Source: Xiphophorus maculatus
Lineage: Eukaryota > Chordata > Actinopteri > Cyprinodontiformes > Poeciliidae
Assembly: GCF_002775205.1 (NCBI RefSeq)
Contig: NC_036453.1
Location: 6,537,103-6,601,102 of the forward strand
DNA: 64,000 nucleotides
Direction: 5' to 3'
The notes under the pieces were generated by a model that ran no database searches, was not told the origin of the DNA, and saw nothing but the letters and a program-made list of their open reading frames with translations. Of this stretch, positions 27,906 to 57,865 are shown piece after piece. Positions within the stretch are counted from its first letter, which is position 1. Every line of letters begins with the position of its first letter. Made by a program: the position numbers and the translations under genes.

Positions 27906-29369
27906 TGATGGCCGGTGGTGATGATGCTGGAGCCCCGCCCTCCTCCGCACGCAGCCAGAATGAGCTCACTGCTGCTGCGCTTCTCCAGCTGCTGGATTTA
28001 ACACGTCCAGTCCTCCTTCAGAGCATCATCACTCTGACAAAACATTCAGACTCTTGGCTCAATAGAAACAAAATGAATTCTCTTTGTCTGTCTTTTTAAA
28101 GACAGAGGATAATCATTCTACTTTATTTCAGCAAATTCAGAAGTGAAACTCATATTTCATAAATTAATTTATTGGCTATTTATTATCCTGATCGAAATAC
28201 AAAATTCAGTTTCCCAGAATATTAGAAAATACATTAGGCCTATGCTGCATCCAAACATACAAATGGAAAGTTTAGTGGAAGGTAAAAGTGTAGTCAAAAA
28301 TGATGCTCCTTGCTTTTTGAAACCATATTTTTATTTTAAAAAATTGTATACAGATTTTGGGTCATGATTCGGCTTATTGTGAAGACCAGCCCAGATGGGC
28401 CCCATATCACCACTTATGGAACAAACATGACAGTTATTATGCAGTGAACGTGGAAACTTATTTCAGAACTAATTTGCTTGGATTATTAAAAACAAGCCAA
28501 ACTGTTAACAGGAGGAACAGAATAATATTTCTTGTGTAGAAAGGTTTTGAAACTTACTGAAAACTGTACCCTGGATTTAGATTTATTATTAAATAAAATG
28601 ATGTTGCTTCCAGTCAGAAGAGACATGTTGGTCATATTAAAATGTAACTTTCAAACTAAATCAGTCAGAGGAATGAATAATTCTTAGACTTCAGGCAACA
28701 TTTAATGAATAAAAGGAAAGTGGCTTTACTGGAACAGAAGCTTCATTTCCTGCTCTTGTTGTGGAAAGGTGGAAAAAACCCACAGCCTAAAAATCAGTCA
28801 CATTTCCATCCTAATTCCAAACAGTTTACTTTTGTTTTCCTGTTGTAATTTTCTACATCTGAACTTTATTTACTCATAAATTTCCTTCACCTTTTGGAAG
28901 GTGCAGGCGCAAGGTGTGAAAAAATTCAGAACTACTCTCATAGACAACAACATGTACGTATTTCAGAAAGCTATGCTATGAAAGTTAGCGCCACCCAATG
29001 GTCAGTATGAGAACTGTGGATGACATCCGGAGCCATTCTATCCTCCAACCCAGGATCCGATACATGAAGAATCAACAGCGTGTTCAATTACTGACAAAGA
29101 CTCCAAGTTCTCTCTTTTGATCAGGTTTGTATTTATTTAAAATAATCTGCAAAGCTGAAAGCAGATTTTACTGTATTTACTGCAATTTATTCAAAAACAC
29201 ATTTCACAAGGTTACCTTTGTTGTTTTACTTTCTGGTATTTCACACTATTGAGTTGCAACCTAGAAATGATCTATTGCTCAGTTATTTAAAAGATACAAA
29301 CATTTTAATACTTTGGGGGTTGAATAGCTTTCAGTGATTGAAAGAATATTTTGTGAAAATGTTGAATGT

Positions 29370-29500
29370 ACTTGTACAGCGTTTATCTAACCAAGAGGAC
29401 CCTAAGGCGCTATATTCAGTCATTCACCCATTCACACTCAGAGTCACACTGTGATGGTGGTTAGCTACTTCACTGCAGCCACAGCTGAACACTGACAGCA
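29370..29500. repeat. Dispersed teleost repeat fragment
   Basis: The segment GCGCTATATTCAGTCATTCA then CCCATTCACACTCAGAG resembles the common fish repeat with 'CATTCACCCATTCACAC'. The assignment is from memory only. Confidence 0.45.
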
Positions 29501-30669
29501 GAACGTTGAAGTTTGCATTGAGTGGACAAGCACAAGGGACAGAAATACATTTGAAAGGAATTGTAAATATTTAATACTAAAATAAATATTTAAGAACTTT
29601 TTGTGTGAACATTTATATATGTTGTTACACCTGAATTTCTCTAAAAGTTGTTTCTATCCTGCATTGGAATTGCCTTTATATTGTCTGGGAAACAAAAACT
29701 TTAAGTTCAACCAAAAATGACATATTAACTGCTGACAAACTGTATAACAAACAGAAACAAAACTTAACCGAATCTCTGGAGTTTTGTATTTTTGCTGGAG
29801 TCTCTCCACACTTAAAAAATAAGAAAAGTAAATTGATGAATGGACTCCTGTTAGAATAAATGATTGTATTCAAACATTGAGGATATAAATCAGGAGCTGA
29901 TTTTTTTGAGGATTGGAGGTGTAGCTGTTGACTCTGTAGATGGTTGGGGATTTCTGCACACAGTGCAACTCCACATGTACCATGCCCAACTGTGTCATTT
30001 TTCCATGGCTGAATTGCTGTTGTTCCTTTTTACTTAAACATTTTATAACACAACTAGCAGAAAACAATCAAATTATTTAGTATCAAGAAATGTGTCTGGG
30101 CTAACCCAGGGATCTCCAGCCTGTGGCTCTTTGGACCTTCCCCAATGGCTCTTAATAACTCAGGCTTAAAATAGTAAACAGTACACATTTTTAAAATATA
30201 GACATGACAACAAATGTTGTTTTTAGTTGTTTTTAGATTTTCCATAACAGAATGGTACAAAAAATAAAAATCATATTGTTTTACTTTTCTTGTCATTGAG
30301 TTGGAAAGTGTGGGATGATGATCAGTGCCTCAAAAGGATAGATTGTCCTCTCTGGGTCGGGGAAGCAGTCCTGGAGGAGTTTAAGTACCTCTGGATCAAA
30401 AATGCATCAGATTTATAAGTTGACTGGTTCTGCCCGAAGAGGAGCTGCCCCCTCCTTAGACTGCTGCCTCTGCAACCCAATCGCAGATAAACGGTTGGGT
30501 TGCAACGTCTCCAAATGAAAAAAGTCTCCAAACCGAGCTGAAATGCCGCCGGTCTGCTCCAACCCTTTGTCATTCTCTAGGTAAAAATCAATCTGGGTTT
30601 AGTTAGTAGTAGTCCTGCTTCCAAGGGCATGACAGTCACATCCACCATCACTGACAGGATTTCCGCAGC

Positions 30670-30790
30670 TTGTCATCACATCTTATTAAAAATGCTGACT
30701 TAGTCCTTGAATTTTTTTTTAATCAACAGGCAATCCCTCCAGTCCAGGAGTTTTATGAATTTGCATGCCCTCATGGCAGCAGTAACTTCT
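30670..30790 (-). mobile_element. Possible L1-like reverse transcriptase fragment
   Basis: The minus strand can be read as TPGLEGLPVD next to a Met-Arg-Ala-rich context, like the 'APGLDGLPVE' motif of LINE reverse transcriptases. A frame change is needed to join the parts. The block at 30340-30400 (CTCTGGGTCGGGGAAGCAGT, CCTGGAGGAGTTTAAGTACC) also resembles Rex-type LINE sequence. Weak call. Confidence 0.35.
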
Positions 30791-31092
30791 TAGGATAGTG
30801 GTTATAACCCATAGGAAGCAGTGGGTCCTATTTGTTGGAAAAATGGGCCAACAAATAGGTGCTTAATGCTAAAACACACACAAACACACACACTTCCAAA
30901 GAATAAAGCCAGATCATTCTTCTCTACACTTTTTTTTTCAATACACCTTTTACCCCTTCAAGTAACGCCCTCCACTGCGTCCCCTGATTTAAATAGTTGC
31001 AACCCCCATTGATAAGAGAAGTCCATTCACATCGCTGCATCTCTCTGCCGCCCCCATCACTCACGCCCCCCCACCCCCACACACCCCGGCAT

Positions 31093-31100
31093 TTATATAT
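31093..31100 (+). promoter_or_regulatory. TATA box of the SLC6 transporter gene
   Basis: TTATATAT lies 89 bp before the ATG at 31189, in otherwise C-rich sequence. Transcription would be expected to start near 31125, giving a short leader of about 65 nt. Inferred from position only. Confidence 0.6.
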
Positions 31101-31188
31101 CCTACTGCTCAGATCGCTCAGCATTTAGGCCTATGTCTCTTCTGAGGAACTTTTTTCTTCTATCAAACTAAAGATCAGAAGACTGAAG

Positions 31189-34100
31189 ATGAAAACGAGC
31201 AGGATGAAAAGCAGCGCAGCGCTTTGCGTATCAAGTGGACAAACTCAGAAGTCTAAAGAAGTGGAGGAACGGGGCCGCTGGGGGACCAAGGCGGAGTTCA
31301 TCCTCACCGTGATGGGGGCAATTATCGGCCCTGGGAATATTTGGAGGTTCCCATATCTCTGCTACAAGAACGGAGGGGGTGAGCGCTTTTACGCACGAGT
31401 GGCGCTCCGGCTTTCTGGCTCCTCGGCAGCCTTCTTACCCTGTCTCCTTACTGCTGTCAATTTTTGGTTTGTTTTGTTTTTTATAGGTGTGTTTTTCATC
31501 CCATACACCGTGTTCATATTTACGTGTGGAATACCCTTGTTCTTTCTTGAAACTGCGTTAGGGCAGTACACCAGCCAGGGGGGAATCACTTGCTGGCGGA
31601 CGATTTGTCCGCTTTTTCAAGGTAAAACACGCGGAACTATTTTCATGTTTCTTTAAAAGTCTCAATGAAATGTTAAAACTTAGACTGTTTAACGCTGAGC
31701 AAACATCATGGATACAGAAAGTCTTTACTTTGCAGTGAATTATCAAATTTCTCATGCAGTGGCGGTTCTTGGGCTGTAGGTCCAGTTGCCAGGGAAACTC
31801 TTTTTATGTCTTATCTGTTTATTGTGTCTTGAACAAGTTTGCATTGAAGTAAGTTTCTCTTGCTTGTTGGTGAGTACTGGGAGACCTGCCTGCCTGATTT
31901 CTGCTGAAAAAAAAATCAGATAATTACTTGAATTTTATTCGCAAAACAAAATTTTTTACTTCCATCATTAAACAAATGTTAAATATTTAGAAAGACAATG
32001 CTGATAGTTTCCTTGGACCACATTTTAAAGTATCTCAATAAACATCAAACTATTGTTTGATGTGTCCAACAAACAGACAGTTAAAGGCTGGAACTAATAC
32101 TGTTCACATTTTAGAAACTGCTGTAATAAAGTTATATTGGAACATTTTAAAGTCCAATTAGAACATTGGGGATTATGTTGCTTGACACGATAAAGTAATT
32201 TATCTTACTTAATTAGGTTTGCATTATTTTCTAAATATTTTACTTGAATGATATTAAAACTTTCATTGAACCAGAATCATTTCTTGTCTTTCCCCTCAGG
32301 CATTGGTTATGCCAGTCACCTTGTCATCGCATTCAGCGCCACTTCATACATCATAATTCTTGCTTGGGCGTTTTTTTACCTGTTCTCCTCCTTCAGCTCA
32401 GACCTGCCATGGGCTTCATGTGGGAATTACTGGAACTCAGGTAGTTCCTGTGATGCTGCTTATATACAGATCAAAGCATGAAATGCTGTAAAACCTATTT
32501 TGTATTTTAAAAAGTATAAAGCTTCATGTAGAAAGTGTAAAATTAGCATTCTGATGTATTTGTATGTTTTCACATTAGACTCATGCTTCGATAACCGTCT
32601 GAATCTGAGCCTGGAATCACGACTGAACACTACGCTCCCAGTTGTAGAGTTCTGGCAGTAAGCATGAGTTCACAGTTTATATTATATTTCACTCATTTAT
32701 ATTCTCTGGTTTATTTCTTTATTCAAATAATTTCCATTTCCCATTGTCCTGTTTCCTGCAGCTCTTACCGTCTTTCAACTTTTATTTTATTCGTAAACCT
32801 TTTTTGTCCTTGGACTTTTCCATAGTTTGTTACAACTACGAGCTTCAATGTTTGTTGTTGGAGATTAAAGGGGGGTTTTATGTAAAATCATATTTATCAT
32901 GTTATAATGTTGTTTTAAAACTATACAGTTATTTTGAATTTTAAAGCCTAATTCAGATTAAATAGTCAGATTAAAGGTCAATGACTTGCTAACCTCAGTT
33001 TATAATGACAATTGGTATAAAGTTGTCTATCTATTCAAGCTCATTGGATTGTATCACATTAACTTCGCAGCAATCCCACCTACTGATCAAGCATATGGCG
33101 ACAGTGGAGAGGAAGGCTGGAGGACAGTCGGTGTCCTCCAACAGAACCAGGCTCACTATGAGACACAATGGACTAGCACTGACAAAGTTCATTTTGTTTT
33201 CTTCCTTTTCAATATTTGTCCTAATCTTTCATTCTCACCCCATCTGCCACCTCTCTGACCAGACATCGAGTTTTAAAGATCTCTGGTGGGATCGAGGAGG
33301 TGGGTGGGCTGAGGTGGGAACTGGCGCTGTGCCTCATCCTGAGCTGGATCATCTGCTACTTCTGTGTCTGGAAAGGAATCAAGTCAACAGGAAAGGTCTG
33401 ACACTTCAGAGATCAACATTATTATTTTTTTTTTACATATCAGTGTGTGTGTGTGTGTGTGTGTGTTTAATATGACAGAAACAAGCAAGTTGGGTCCTTG
33501 TTAATTTCTTTGATGTATATTGTACAGCAGTTCCTGTTTGACATTTGATTTCATATAATTTTTGTTTTCTGTGATCTGTAAAATATATGAAACATCTTTT
33601 CTTTTCCCACACAGGCAGCGTACTTCACAGCCACCTTCCCTTATGTCATGCTGTTTATTCTGCTGATACGAGGCGTGACCCTCCCAGGAGCTCTGGATGG
33701 GATCATTTATTATCTCTACCCTGATATCTCTCGCCTCTCAGATCCCCAGGTAAAGATATATATCCAATACTTATGTCACACTTATTGAGAGCGACGTTCA
33801 AATAAGGCACAGATTAATGTTTGTGCACTTTCTTCAGGTCTGGATGGACGCTGGTACTCAGATCTTCTTCTCCTATGCAATCGGCCTTGGTTTCCTCACT
33901 TCTCTTGGGAGTTATAACTCCTTCAACAATAACTGTTACAGGTAAATTCAATAATGTGTCTTAAAACTGCATTCGACTCCTCTGAACATTCACACATTAA
34001 CATGAAATGAAAACAACACATGAAGCAGCAGTGAACAAGCAGCAGCATCATCAAGAATAACAAATTCCCCAGTCATGTCAGAGTTAATGTTTGGTAGAGG

Positions 34101-36112
34101 TTTAAAGCAATATGCCAATATTTGAAGATTATATAAAGTCCCATTTGATCCACCATGCAGTAAAATGTAAAAATGTAGATCCTGATATAACTGAAAAAGT
34201 ACCAAGACATTTCTATCCAGTTGATCTGGATCAATCTATCCAGTTTGATCAGAAGAGCAGCCATGATGAAGGAATACTGAGCTCCGGTGGGTGAATACAT
34301 ACAACTATTACCCATGTGCTCCATGAATTTAATCTTTTATGAAGGAGATGATAGAAGGAAACCACCGTTAGAAGGAAAGATATGAACATTTTGCCACAAG
34401 TCACGAAGCACAAACTTCTAAAACATTAATACATGAACCAAAATGTTAACTTTTTGCCCTGCATGAAAATGCTCTGAAGCACAGAATTATCACTGATCCC
34501 CTGAACACATCATCGCCATGGTTATTTGAAGATCATTAATTATCTTTGACAATAGAGTCCAACAATGAGGGCCAATTTACAGAATTAGAAAGTCAGAAAA
34601 AATGTTTGCTTTTCAGGTTGATTTGGTGTGAACAAAAAATACTTAAGTATTACTTTTGACTGAGTTTGACAAGAAGCAATTAGTGATGTCTAGATTGCAG
34701 GGTCACTGCAGGGTCACTGCAGGGTCACTGCATCCCTATGGCTGGGCAACTTTGCAACGTTACCTGGCTGCAAATGTCAGGATGTGTCCAGATCTGGTCA
34801 AAAATAGCAAAACCAGTGAACAATGGTTGCTTGGTCTTTTTTGCTAGTATGTTAGTGTTGTGCAAACTGTGTGGCTTAACTTTTATATTAAACTCCCAGA
34901 CCGACTAGTTTACAAAACAAAACATAAATGAACAATGTAAACAAGAACAGGTTATGGGTTTAGTTTTATTGTGTTACTGTTAGTGTTTTGTTACCTACAT
35001 ATTTTACATAAAGACTTTAATGTACATCTTTTTTTTCCGTGCAGGGACTGTTTCTACTTGTGTCTGCTGAACAGCGCCACCAGCGTTGTGGCTGGCTTTG
35101 CCATTTTCTCCGTTTTGGGCTTCATGACGTATGAACAAGGCCTGGACGTTTCTGAAGTAGCAACATCAGGTTCTTACTTTGAGCAATATTAGATATATCT
35201 TTTTCTCACACACAGCTCTTAAGTAAATGTAGCATACAAATAGCATTATCCTAATTTTGACAAATTATTTTGTTTTGATGGATTGAAACACAGATGCAGT
35301 TTGTTTAAATTGGCATGTTTAAATAACTGAAGATGCTTCTTTTCTTCACTCTTCATTTTCTTCACCTATTTTGTATATTTCTAATTTTATTTGTTTTTGA
35401 AATACATATTTTTAGGCCCTGGGTTGGCATTCATTGTGTTTCCGCGCGCTGTGGCCATGATGCCGATGCCTCAGGTGTGGTCCGTGTGTTTCTTCCTCAT
35501 GATCATTCTGCTTGGACTAGACAGCCAGGTAACAAGACTCAAGTCATATAAATAAATGAATGAATAAATTGATAAGTGTAATAAATATTTTTTCCCTTAA
35601 TCATTTCATTCCAGTTTGTTGGGATAGAGTGTGTGATGACGTCTCTGGTCGATCATTTCCCTTCTTACCTGCATCAAGGCTACAGGCGGGAGCTGCTTCT
35701 GCTTGTTATGTCCTGCATCTTCTGCATGCTTGGATTCTTACTTGTCACTGAGGTTTGGACATATTAATAAGGACAAGGCGGGAGAGAATGTCAAGCATTT
35801 AATGTTTTACATTTTCATTTTGACATTGTACATTTACATGTTTGTGTTAATTAAAATGTTATTTTTAACCAAAAGCCACATGACATTTCATCTGAAGGGT
35901 GGGATTTACCTGCTGCAGCTGTTGGACCACCATGTCTGCAGCGGCTCCACCCTGCTGATCCTCTCGTTCTGCCAGTCTGTCAGCATTGGGTGGGTCTATG
36001 GTGAGTCACTGGCACCTGGATTTATTTGACTGTTCTTGATTTTGGCAAACGCAAAAGTAACAGGTTCACATTTGATTTTGGCAAATGCATACCCACAATT
36101 ATGCCAAGAAGC

Positions 36113-36146
<34 letters not shown>

Positions 36147-37460
36147 CATGTCAATCACTGCACTGAGTCCTATGTGCCTTTAACCAACAGGTGCAGACCG
36201 TTTCTACGATAACATCAAGGAGATGATTGGCTATCATCCATTTCCTTTCATGAAGTACTGCTGGCAGTACATCACTCCTCTGGTTTGCTTTGTAAGTAAA
36301 ACAAATCACTGACATCATGTCTGACATTGTCTATGTTCATTAAAAACAAAGACGCCAACAGGCATTTTACCAGGAACAGAGAGGCTGTTATGTCGCTTTG
36401 TCAATTATTTTCAATCAATCAATCAATCAAGTTTATTTGAATAGAACATTTCAGCAACAAGGTAGTTCAAAGTGCTTTACATCATGAAAACATAAAAACA
36501 GCATAAACGCATCATATTGTCAACAATTTCAAAAATAATTTGATCATTAAAATCATCAATATACATATATGTTGAACAATGTTCCATTTATTATGGTTCA
36601 AAAGTAACTAATCATGTAGGGTTTTAATTCTGTTTATAAAATAAATATTACTAAAGCATCAATACTTTATTTTTAAGATGATCTGAGCATCATAATCCAT
36701 GACCTCCTGGGGAATAAATATGTTTTCCTGGAGTGTTAATGTGTCTATGTTCAAAATGGGGAAAGTAAGAGAGCATGCTCTTCTACTGATCCAGTTAAAA
36801 GACTCAATCAAATTACAAACCAATGTAGAACTCCTTCATCATTCAGTTTGTGCCATTTGATGAGATAAATCTCGTCTTGTCTCTTCACAGGGAACCTTCA
36901 TCTTCTCGATTATCAAATATACTCCACTCAAGTTCAGTAACTCCTACGTTTATCCGCTATGGGCAAATGTCCTGGGATGGTTTTTTGCCACAGTTTCTCT
37001 TTCACTCATCCCACTGTTTGTACTTTTCAAATTAATCAAAGGCCAAGGCACACTCCGACAGGTGAGCAGGATCTCAGCAAAAGCATAAAAGACACAACCA
37101 AGTAACACAACAAGCAGGATTATTTGTAAAATCAGCACAAGATTGGGATAGCCTATTTTTTTCTCAGCTAAAATTTAACAAGAGACAAATACATATAAAA
37201 TAAACTATGCTTGACTTGTTCATACATCACCCCTAAAAGGCTATGAAGACAAAACTTCATGTTGCTTTTCACGTTTCTTTCCTCAGCGTTTCCTATCGCT
37301 CTGCAAACCCGTCGCTTCCTTGAACCAAATACGCAGCACTTCCACACCGGACAGTGACAGCAGAGCTCCGTACACAGAGCTCAGACCTCTGACCCAGTCG
37401 GCCGGACTCACTCAGTCAGAACCAACAAACTGCTCCGCTGAGAGGCTGACCGTCTACTAG
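31189..37460 (+). CDS. slc6a13-like: SLC6-family Na+/Cl--dependent GABA/betaine transporter (SLC6A12/SLC6A13-like), 14 exons
   Basis: Exons: 31189-31378, 31487-31621, 32300-32440, 32579-32657, 33263-33395, 33615-33749, 33838-33941, 35045-35169, 35416-35528, 35615-35752, 35898-36000, 36191-36291, 36891-37061, 37287-37460. All borders are GT-AG and phases fit, giving 613 aa, the family's usual size. Seen: TM1 with [16 protein letters not shown] (residues 49-64), [13 protein letters not shown], an extracellular loop with N-glycosylation sequons NLS and [33 protein letters not shown] (TM6), [27 protein letters not shown] (TM8), GADRFYDNI and a hydrophilic C-tail. Family knowledge: 12-TM plasma-membrane symporters taking up GABA, betaine or taurine with Na+ and Cl-. 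Several segments ([15 protein letters not shown]) resemble SLC6A12, others SLC6A13, so the substrate is not fixed. Odd: TM1 has Ala44 and Pro48 where relatives have Glu and Leu. The gene faces jakmip2 head-to-head and p4ha2 tail-to-tail. Confidence 0.94.
33443..33466. repeat. (GT)n microsatellite in SLC6 intron
   Basis: Twelve GT units just downstream of the exon ending at 33395. Confidence 0.92.
33942..35044 (+). other. Largest intron in the middle of the SLC6 gene, no coding sequence
   Basis: 1.1 kb and AT-rich. The only structure seen is three perfect 11-bp tandem units at 34697-34729. Confidence 0.8.
34697..34732. repeat. 11-bp tandem repeat, three copies
   Basis: The unit GCAGGGTCACT is repeated three times without change and followed by GCA. 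Confidence 0.9.
36113..36146. repeat. (TTA)n microsatellite
   Basis: About eleven ATT/TTA units in the intron before exon 36191-36291. Confidence 0.92.
36409..36540 (-). mobile_element. L2-type LINE 3' end fragment
   Basis: CAATCAATCAATCAATCAAG, TTTATTTG and TTCAAAGTGCTTTACATCAT match the 3' end of the element at 10237-10880 in the same orientation. It is 5'-truncated and non-coding, in the intron between 36291 and 36891. Confidence 0.75.
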
Positions 37461-38680
37461 CAGAGAGATCCAGGTCTGAGTCACTGAATGTTCTGACAAC
37501 AAAATCCTTCGAACCAAACCGGGAGAATGTTGCATCCAGGTCCATGATCCACCTTCAGCCACAACTCAAGAAAATTTTCAATATTGTTTCCTGAGAAAGT
37601 GTATTTTCTGAATATATTTTCATACATATATTTTTATGTACGTATATTTATATATATCATCATGCAGGGTTTGCTGTACATGAACAAGAAGAACAAAGAT
37701 GTAACCAAACAAAGCAAATTATAAGGGACATTAGGTGTAAATATCCAGTCAAATATAGATGGATTATAGATTTTGCAGTTTTAAGTATGATTATGCAAAT
37801 CAGCTTTGTAGAAAAATGCCTCTGATAATGTGACAAAATGTGAAAAACCTCAACAGGTGTGGATATTTTTGTAATGCACTGTGCAGAAGATGTTTTTTTT
37901 TTCTAGAATCACTCATGTTAAAGCATTATTATTACATGAGAAGCATTCCGCAGCAGCAAACCTCAAGACCATCCAACCTGTTAGAATGCATCAGCACCTT
38001 AATGTGTTCACACTTTGATCTGTGTCAGTCAGACACCAAGTTAATAAAATATCTCTTTCATCCGCCCCACACTGGAAACACCTTGTCTCAGAGCAGAACG
38101 CTGCAGAAGCTCGGTCACATCTCTGCTCCAGTGAACCACGTCGAGTCACGAAGGCTCAGTCACATACCACTCTCCAGCCCCAACATGTTCAAGACCTATT
38201 AGCAAAGGTGTGAAGAAATTATATTGATGTTGGAAGTAAAACTGACAAACATAAATGAGATTAAGCTAGCAGGTGTTTGTCATTTACTCGCATGCCTTTC
38301 TTGGAGAAGCGCAGCAGGCCAGCAAAACGCTGAGCTGGGAGCGTTTTCACACGACTCACATGCACATTACACATCATCATCACTTAAACATTTAAACATC
38401 CTGTAAAGACTAATCAGAATGAATCTGATCTTTTTGTAACTGGGTGTGTGATTTAATATAACTTTTTAATAAGGGGTTTTGTTGTTAATTGTTAATAATC
38501 TTAAGAGGTTTTTTTTCTGGAATCTGTGCTGCCCTGACCAACTTCTGTCACTTTGTATCGGTTGTTCATTCTAACTTTGGATCAAATGGTTTCAGATGAA
38601 CTCTTTGTTTTTGCAAGGCTACAATAAAACATGTATTCAAACTAGTATCAATAATGTAATAAACAGAAATGGGATTTAGT
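37461..38680 (+). other. slc6a13-like: 3' UTR of the SLC6 gene
   Basis: Continuous non-coding sequence after the TAG at 37458-37460. AATAAA signals lie at 38623-38628 and 38658-38663, so the transcript should end between about 38640 and 38690. No other gene is recognised. Confidence 0.65.
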
Positions 38681-38697
38681 TTAGTTGATTATTTATT
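38658..38697. terminator. Back-to-back poly(A) signals of convergent genes
   Basis: AATAAA on the plus strand (38658-38663, transporter) and AATAAA on the minus strand (38692-38697, p4ha2) point toward each other 28 bp apart. Cleavage 10-30 nt downstream of each would make the two 3' ends abut or overlap. Confidence 0.6.
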
Positions 38698-39663
38698 ATC
38701 ACCAGATGCATTTCAAGTACGTAAAAGGAACATTATGAAATAGAAAAAGATAGATGTCTATTTCCATAACTTATATATGGTTTTTAACAAGTTACATTAG
38801 TTTGTGGACAGGATCCATCCATCTTCCACCAATTTTGATTTGAATCTGGAAAGAATCTGCTGGAATGGCTTCTTCAGAGTAATTTGTAAAATAATAATAA
38901 TAATAATTAATTACACTTGGTGATCAATAAAGAACATCAATTGCAAAGAAATCTAATAAAACACATTGTTTATTGACCTTTTGATTGACAACTTGGGGAA
39001 TGAGAATATAAAAACGTCATAATTTAAGCACACTATAAATAAAAAAATGCACATAATTTGTAGACAATATTTTGCTGTAAGTTTTGAAGAAGAAACGAAA
39101 TAATTCTGTTCCAAATTACAGTGAGAATTACAAACAAAAAGCTGTTACTCAAACTACACCATAATGCATCAGACAGCGTGGGAATAGTTAGTAAAACATA
39201 AAAGTAGCACATCTACTGTACAAACGAATCACATCAATAAGACTTTGGTTCCTCTGTAGCTTTAATGCTACTTAATTTGAACAAGTAATGAACATTTTCA
39301 CCATAGAGCTTAAATTCAACTTATAGTGCTTTAAAGAAACCTTGTCTGAATCCTGTCTGAGGCGGCAGACAAAACTACTTTAAAAGAGATGTGAATTTAT
39401 GAAAATAAAAATGTTGATCATGATATTCATTAGGGTTAAATTCAGAATTGTTGTCTTTTAATCGTCTGATCAAACCTGATGAACCAGGGTACTGAAAATA
39501 ATGACAGACACTGAACTCTCCCTCAGCAGATGGATGTTGGTTCCCCTGCAAACCACCTTTTGGTCATACAGACATGTTGAAAGGTTTGGCACAATGTGTC
39601 TGTGTTGCAACATTTAGCCTAAAACAAGCACTAAGGAGGGTAAGCACAGACATGAAGGAGGCT
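38680..39663 (-). other. p4ha2: 3' UTR of p4ha2
   Basis: Non-coding sequence after the p4ha2 stop at 39664-39666, ending at the minus-strand AATAAA 38692-38697. A second possible signal lies near 38965. AT-rich; no other feature. Confidence 0.55.
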
Positions 39664-57847
<18,184 letters not shown>

Positions 57848-57865
57848 TTCGTCCAGTTCAGTAAC
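57848..57865 (-). other. p4ha2: p4ha2 5' UTR in the signal-peptide exon
   Basis: A possible acceptor (ttaaag) at 57866-57867 on the minus strand would leave 18 nt of leader before the ATG at 57845-57847. The upstream leader would then come from a distal non-coding exon. The polypyrimidine tract is weak, so a longer exon is possible. Confidence 0.4.

Larger units (their letters stand above)
27906..31089. other. Intergenic region between divergent jakmip2 and the SLC6 gene
   Basis: This head-to-head gap is about 3.2 kb. 27906-28100 is still GC-rich and belongs to the jakmip2 CpG block. The rest is AT-rich with a dispersed repeat at 29370-29500 and possible LINE debris at 30320-30790. No coding gene is supported. 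Confidence 0.6.

Noticed and set aside
33005..33475. 156-aa plus-strand open frame
   Set aside because: It runs through the SLC6 exon 33263-33395 in the wrong frame, and ends in Val-Cys from the GT repeat.
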